NCBI GenBank assembly: GCA_010014525.1
Contig: RZZT01000002.1
Coordinates: forward strand, 1-50,923
Source: Candidatus Saccharimonadota bacterium
Lineage (GTDB): Bacteria; Patescibacteriota; Saccharimonadia; Saccharimonadales; Saccharimonadaceae
DNA: 50,923 nt
Reading direction: 5' to 3'
The notes below the pieces were generated by a model, which worked only from the letters and a program-made list of their open reading frames with translations, searched no databases and was not told the origin of the DNA. Within the stretch, counting starts at the first letter, position 1, and each line of letters begins with the position of its first letter. This document shows, in pieces, positions 46,699-50,923 of this stretch. Position numbers and translations under genes: made by a program.

Positions 46699-48501
46699 TT
46701 AGCTTTCCTCAAACTGTGAATTGTAAAGCTTGGCATAGCGCCCGCCAAGTTCGATCAGTTCGCTATGTGTGCCCTGCTCTGCGATATTTCCTTTATCCAT
46801 CACGAGAATTAAATCAGCATTTCGAATTGTGCTCAAGCGGTGAGCAATCACAAAACTGGTGCGGCCGTGAGTTAATTTATCCATCGCCGATTGAATGGCT
46901 GCTTCGGTGCGGGTGTCAACAGAGCTAGTTGCTTCATCCAAAATCATCATTGGTGCATCCGCTAGGATTGCTCGAGCGATTGTCAAGAGCTGCTTTTCTC
47001 CGGCTGAGATATTGTCAACGTCCTCTGAGATAACTGTATCGTATCCATCCGGCAGGGTGCGAATGAAGTGGTCGGCGTGTGCCGCTTGGGCCGCTGCCAC
47101 GATTTCTTCGCGCGTAGCGTCGGGCTTGCCATAGCTTAAGTTTTCGGCAATAGTGCCGCTGAATAGCCACGTATCCTGCAATACCATTCCAAACTGTGCT
47201 CGTACGTCTTCGCGGCTCAGTTTTTTGATATCAACTCCATCAATCGTAATTTTCCCCGAATCAATTTCGTAAAAGCGCATAAGTAAATTCACTAAAGTTG
47301 TTTTACCCGCACCGGTTGGGCCAACGATTGCTACGTTTTGGTGAGGCTTAACTTTAGCTGTGAAATTTGAAATAATCGGCTCACCTTGTTTGTATGAAAA
47401 ATTAACATTATCAAACACAACAGACCCTTTGACTCTAGCGGGCAATTTATGCTCAGTAGAATCTTTGGACTGCTCCTCGGCCTCAAGAAAACCAAATACA
47501 CGCTCCGCCGCCGCCACTGTTGACTGCACGACTGTCATCGAGTTAGCAACTTGAGATAGCGGCTGAGTGAATTGACTCATATATTGGATAAACGCCAAAA
47601 TATCACCGATTGAAATCTGCCCATTTATTGCCCTGATTCCACCAATCACGGCAATTGCTACGTCACCGATTCGGCTAACGAAGCTCATCATCGGCATCAT
47701 AAGTCCGCCAAAGAATTGTGAATACCAAGCGCTTTTGAGCATATTTTCATTAATTTTATTGAACGTCGCGATTGATTTTTTCTCGCCGTTGTAGGCTTTC
47801 ATAATCTCGTGCGATCCCAAAATCTCTTCTACGTGACCATTGATACGGCCTGTTTCGCGCTGTAAATCGGCAAAATATTTCTGTGAAGATTTCATTATGA
47901 AACTAATTAGCGCTAATGAAATTGGTACAATTACAATTGCAATCAGCGTCATTTCCCAGCTGATTCGTAGCATCATGATTGCCACGCCAATGAGAGTCAC
48001 AGTTGATGTAATGATTTGCACTAAGCTTTGCGATAAATTCTGGCCAACAATTTCTAAGTCGTTCGTGACGAGCGAAACAATATCGCCGGTCTCGGTTTTG
48101 TCAAAATATGAAAGCGGTAGCCGAGCAATCTTTTTTGATAATTGTTCACGTAAATTAAATGTAATTCGCTGAGAAATGTAGCTCATCACCCAACTTTGGA
48201 GGTAATTGAAAGTTGCCGATAGTATATATAGCCCAATCAGGATAAAGCCAATTCGTGAAACCTCAGCAAGATCAATCGCAAAAACCGGACCTTTGGCGGT
48301 CATTTTCAGGCCATTGGCCACAGCATTTGTCATATCTCCAATTAGTTGCGGAGCAAAAATTGTAAAGACGGCGCTAATCACGGCTGCGATAATCACCAAC
48401 GGCAACCGAATTTTAAACGGTTTTAGATATACGAATAATTTTCTAATTGTTCCGCTAAAATCTTTAGCTTTTTGTTGCGGATGGCGATTTCTTGGTCCCA
48501 T
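46699..48501 (-). CDS. ABC exporter (TM+ATPase)
   Basis: VGPTGAGKTTLVNLLMRFYE, ISAGEKQLLTIARAI, DEATSSVDT. Confidence 0.95.
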   Translation of the reverse strand: MGPRNRHPQQKAKDFSGTIRKLFVYLKPFKIRLPLVIIAAVISAVFTIFAPQLIGDMTNAVANGLKMTAKGPVFAIDLAEVSRIGFILIGLYILSATFNYLQSWVMSYISQRITFNLREQLSKKIARLPLSYFDKTETGDIVSLVTNDLEIVGQNLSQSLVQIITSTVTLIGVAIMMLRISWEMTLIAIVIVPISLALISFIMKSSQKYFADLQRETGRINGHVEEILGSHEIMKAYNGEKKSIATFNKINENMLKSAWYSQFFGGLMMPMMSFVSRIGDVAIAVIGGIRAINGQISIGDILAFIQYMSQFTQPLSQVANSMTVVQSTVAAAERVFGFLEAEEQSKDSTEHKLPARVKGSVVFDNVNFSYKQGEPIISNFTAKVKPHQNVAIVGPTGAGKTTLVNLLMRFYEIDSGKITIDGVDIKKLSREDVRAQFGMVLQDTWLFSGTIAENLSYGKPDATREEIVAAAQAAHADHFIRTLPDGYDTVISEDVDNISAGEKQLLTIARAILADAPMMILDEATSSVDTRTEAAIQSAMDKLTHGRTSFVIAHRLSTIRNADLILVMDKGNIAEQGTHSELIELGGRYAKLYNSQFEES

Positions 48502-50366
48502 TATTTAGCTCCTTTCTTTGGCTTAGTGCCTGTCTTTTTCGGTTTACTTGTAGCCGTCCGTGGCGTCATTTTAGCTTTAGCTCCCGAACTCGCTATTTCG
48601 TCTTCCGACAGCTGAGATTTGGCAATTTCTTGATAAATTTTGTTTGTCTTCAAGAGTTGTTCATGCTTGCCGATGCCAGCAATTCTTCCGCCGTCTAAAA
48701 CGATAATGTTGTCGGCGTGAGTAATGCTTGAAACTCTCTGGGCAACGATAAACTTCGTAGTGCCGATGGTCTTTTTTGCAAGCTGAGCCCGCAATTTGGC
48801 GTCGGTCTTGAAATCTAAGGCGCTGAAGCTATCGTCAAAAATCATAATGGGCGCGTTTTTAGCAATAGCACGCGCGATTGACAACCGCTGCTTCTGCCCA
48901 CCAGAAAAATTTCGTCCGCCTTGTGCTACGTGGTCGCTAATTCCTTTCGGTAATTTATTCACAAAATCCCAAGCTTGTGCAATTTTCAAAGCTGCCACTA
49001 CTTGTTCGTCGCTTATTCCGCTGTTGCTACCGTAAGCGATATTCGAGCGAATGGTGCCCGAAAGTAGCATCGATTTCTGTGAGGCGTAGCCAATTAAATT
49101 ATGCAAATCGGCTTGTTTGATATTACGAATATCTACGCCGCCAATTAGGATTTGCCCTTCACTGACGTCATAAAAACGAGGAATCAATTTGGCAATTGTT
49201 GATTTTCCAGAACCAGTTCCACCAATTACCGCGATAGTTTCACCAGAATTTATCTTGAAGTTTATATCGCTCAAAATACTATCTTCAGAATCCTGATATT
49301 TAAAACTGACATTCTTAAATTCAATCGAATTTTCAGTTGGCACCGCCACCAAATCGGCGTCGTCATTATCGTTAATACTCAAATCCGTATCAAGAACTTC
49401 TTTAATACGGCCAAGCGAAACAATCATTCGCGGCATAAATACAAAAATCATTGAGAGCATCATAAATGCAAAAGTTGTTTGTCCTACATATTGGATTAAG
49501 GCAAAAATATTTCCTATCTGACTTCCGACGTATGCCATTAACTCGGTTGGGTTGGTGATTCCTGCGCTACCCTTGTCTGCTAGATAAGCACCCAGCCAAA
49601 CAATTGCTATCATCGAAAATCCCGAAACCATTGTCATTACAGGGCTAATTAGGCTCATTGTGCGGTCGATGAACAGATTAACTTTTGAAATATCACGGTT
49701 AACTTCTGCGAATTTGCCTTCTTCAACAGACTCATTATCAAAAGCTCTAATCACTCGAAGACCGGTAATTGTCTGGCGAGTTTGCATATTTAGGCGGTCG
49801 ACATTTTTCTGGATGATTTTGAATTTTGGCACGGCAAAAATTGTCACAATTGCAACGATTGTCAAAATAGCCATTATACAAGCTAGAACTATCCAGCTCA
49901 TGTCGGCGGAGATTCTGAAAACATTAATCACCGCTCCGATTCCAACAAACGGCGCGTAAATACCCATTCGTAGCGTCATATTGAAAGTCTGTTGAAATTG
50001 CTGGGCATCATTGGTGGTGCGTGTAATCAAGCTGGCAACCGAGAACTTACTAAATTCATTCATCGAAAATTGCTCAATTAGCTCAAAAGTGTCACGCCGT
50101 AGGTCACGCGCCATACTAGCTGCAATACGTGAAGCTAGCGCCATACTCAAAACCATAAAAATTCCACCGAGTAGCGCAATCCCTAGCATTGTAAAGCCGT
50201 GTTCGTAAATTGCACTCATATTCTTCAGCGCTACACCTTCGTTAATGATCTTGCTGGTATATTGAGGTAGCTCAAGGTTGATACTCGCTGAAATAGCGGT
50301 AAAAATACCCATAAGTATAATTTGCCACCAATATCTTTTAGCGTAATGAAAAATTAGTTTTAGCAC
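48501..50366 (-). CDS. ABC exporter (TM+ATPase), partner of downstream exporter
   Basis: IGGTGSGKSTIAKLIPRFYD, FSGGQKQRLSIARAI, DDSFSALDF; GTG start at 50366 with GGGAGGA SD. Confidence 0.94.
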   Translation of the reverse strand: MLKLIFHYAKRYWWQIILMGIFTAISASINLELPQYTSKIINEGVALKNMSAIYEHGFTMLGIALLGGIFMVLSMALASRIAASMARDLRRDTFELIEQFSMNEFSKFSVASLITRTTNDAQQFQQTFNMTLRMGIYAPFVGIGAVINVFRISADMSWIVLACIMAILTIVAIVTIFAVPKFKIIQKNVDRLNMQTRQTITGLRVIRAFDNESVEEGKFAEVNRDISKVNLFIDRTMSLISPVMTMVSGFSMIAIVWLGAYLADKGSAGITNPTELMAYVGSQIGNIFALIQYVGQTTFAFMMLSMIFVFMPRMIVSLGRIKEVLDTDLSINDNDDADLVAVPTENSIEFKNVSFKYQDSEDSILSDINFKINSGETIAVIGGTGSGKSTIAKLIPRFYDVSEGQILIGGVDIRNIKQADLHNLIGYASQKSMLLSGTIRSNIAYGSNSGISDEQVVAALKIAQAWDFVNKLPKGISDHVAQGGRNFSGGQKQRLSIARAIAKNAPIMIFDDSFSALDFKTDAKLRAQLAKKTIGTTKFIVAQRVSSITHADNIIVLDGGRIAGIGKHEQLLKTNKIYQEIAKSQLSEDEIASSGAKAKMTPRTATSKPKKTGTKPKKGAK

Positions 50367-50454
50367 GGTTCCTCCCCTGTCCATTTAATTATTGTTTGAA
50401 TAAGTTCGCTCATATTATTTTAACACTCTTTGCTTTGGTGCACAAGAGTTTCGG

Positions 50455-50490
50455 GGCAATAAAAAACTGCCGAACGAATGAGTTCGGCAG
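50455..50490 (-). terminator. Terminator of zinc-knuckle microprotein gene
   Basis: CTGCCGAAC-gaatga-GTTCGGCAG stem followed on minus strand by TTTTTTATTG. Confidence 0.85.
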
Positions 50491-50557
50491 AAACTGGAAG
50501 GTACTTGAGCGGATGGGCTCAGTTGGTTTTTTGTTTTGCTGTGCAATGGAGGGGGGG

Positions 50558-50674
50558 CTATTTTTTGACGTAACCTTTTCCATTGCACAATGTGCACGGG
50601 TGTTTCGTATAAAACGGGGCAATCGTGATGTGCCCCTTCCCGTCGCATTTTGGACATAATATTTCTTTTGCCAC
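50558..50674 (-). CDS. 38-aa DnaJ-type CxxCxGxG zinc-knuckle microprotein
   Basis: GTG start: VAKEILCPKCDGKGHITIAPFYTKHPCTLCNGKGYVKK*; AAGGAGGTGATT SD, TTGACT-17-TATAAT promoter, downstream terminator. Confidence 0.85.
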   Translation of the reverse strand: MAKEILCPKCDGKGHITIAPFYTKHPCTLCNGKGYVKK

Positions 50675-50763
50675 ATAAATCACCTCCTTGGTGTCTTCAG
50701 GTCAAAAGTGTCAAAACAAAAAACTAAAAGTTGGAAACAGCGTTGTAGGCTACTACATCTACT

Positions 50764-50792
50764 ATTATATCACGAAACGCCCAAAAAGTCAA
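50764..50792 (-). promoter_or_regulatory. Promoter TTGACT-N17-TATAAT of microprotein gene
   Basis: -10 at 50764-50769, -35 at 50787-50792. Confidence 0.8.
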
Positions 50793-50809
50793 TACTTATG
50801 ACTATTTTA

Positions 50810-50838
50810 TTGACTAAACTGCATATTTTTGCTAAAAT
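50810..50838 (+). promoter_or_regulatory. Promoter TTGACT-N17-TAAAAT of tRNA-Glu
   Basis: -35 at 50810-50815, -10 at 50833-50838. Confidence 0.8.
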
Positions 50839-50848
50839 CTAACCATGT

Positions 50849-50923
50849 GGCCTCATCGTCTAACGGTTAGGACATCAGGTTCTCATCCTGGCAATCGGGG
50901 TTCGATTCCCCGTGAGGTCACCA
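50849..50923 (+). tRNA. tRNA-Glu (anticodon CTC), CCA encoded
   Basis: GGCCTCA/TGAGGTC acceptor stem, TCAGG-TTCTCAT-CCTGG anticodon arm, CGGGG-TTCGATT-CCCCG T arm, CCA end. Confidence 0.95.

Noticed and set aside
50410-50676. 88-aa and 80-aa minus-strand ORFs listed in the ORF track over this region
   Set aside because: Composition is not protein-like and they are out of frame with the SD-led 38-aa CxxCxGxG gene; both run through its terminator
1-50923. CRISPR array, transposon or prophage
   Set aside because: No regularly spaced direct repeats, Cas proteins, transposases, integrases or phage structural genes seen
1-50923. Alternative genetic code (UGA recoded, as in Gracilibacteria/SR1)
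   Set aside because: Full-length conserved proteins translate cleanly under the standard code with no internal UGA

Overview
The window is a dense, almost entirely chromosomal-looking segment, mostly minus strand. Gene content and style suggest a small-genome Patescibacteria/CPR bacterium, probably Saccharibacteria (TM7); this is inference from protein families, not a database match. I support about 45 protein genes and one tRNA-Glu. Recognisable blocks: secE-nusG-rplK with rplA displaced; an AddA-like helicase-nuclease, DUF2797-like protein, dnaX and dnaB; mnmA, a YdcF-like gene and a cysteine desulfurase; tatD-metG; ksgA with an Rpf/YabE-like wall enzyme; pcrA; an ABC transporter, Erm-like methyltransferase and RlmCD-like methyltransferase operon; a TraD-like ATPase, a sigma-region-4/HARE-HTH protein and topA; GT4 and ABC-F; and a DEAD-box helicase with two ABC exporters. 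I saw no CRISPR array, transposase or prophage. The most notable non-routine signals are: (1) a 38-aa GTG-start microprotein with two CxxCxGxG knuckles, its own promoter, Shine-Dalgarno and terminator, absent from the ORF track; (2) a stand-alone sigma-region-4 plus HARE-HTH regulator; (3) a translationally coupled ABC/Erm/RlmCD-like operon; (4) about 14 genes whose -10 box lies 6-9 nt before the ATG, indicating leaderless mRNAs; (5) two membrane-protein genes broken at ATG-A6-C poly-A starts; (6) a DUF2797-like protein ending in a beta-clamp-like motif next to dnaX; (7) consensus promoters followed at once by terminator-like hairpins.
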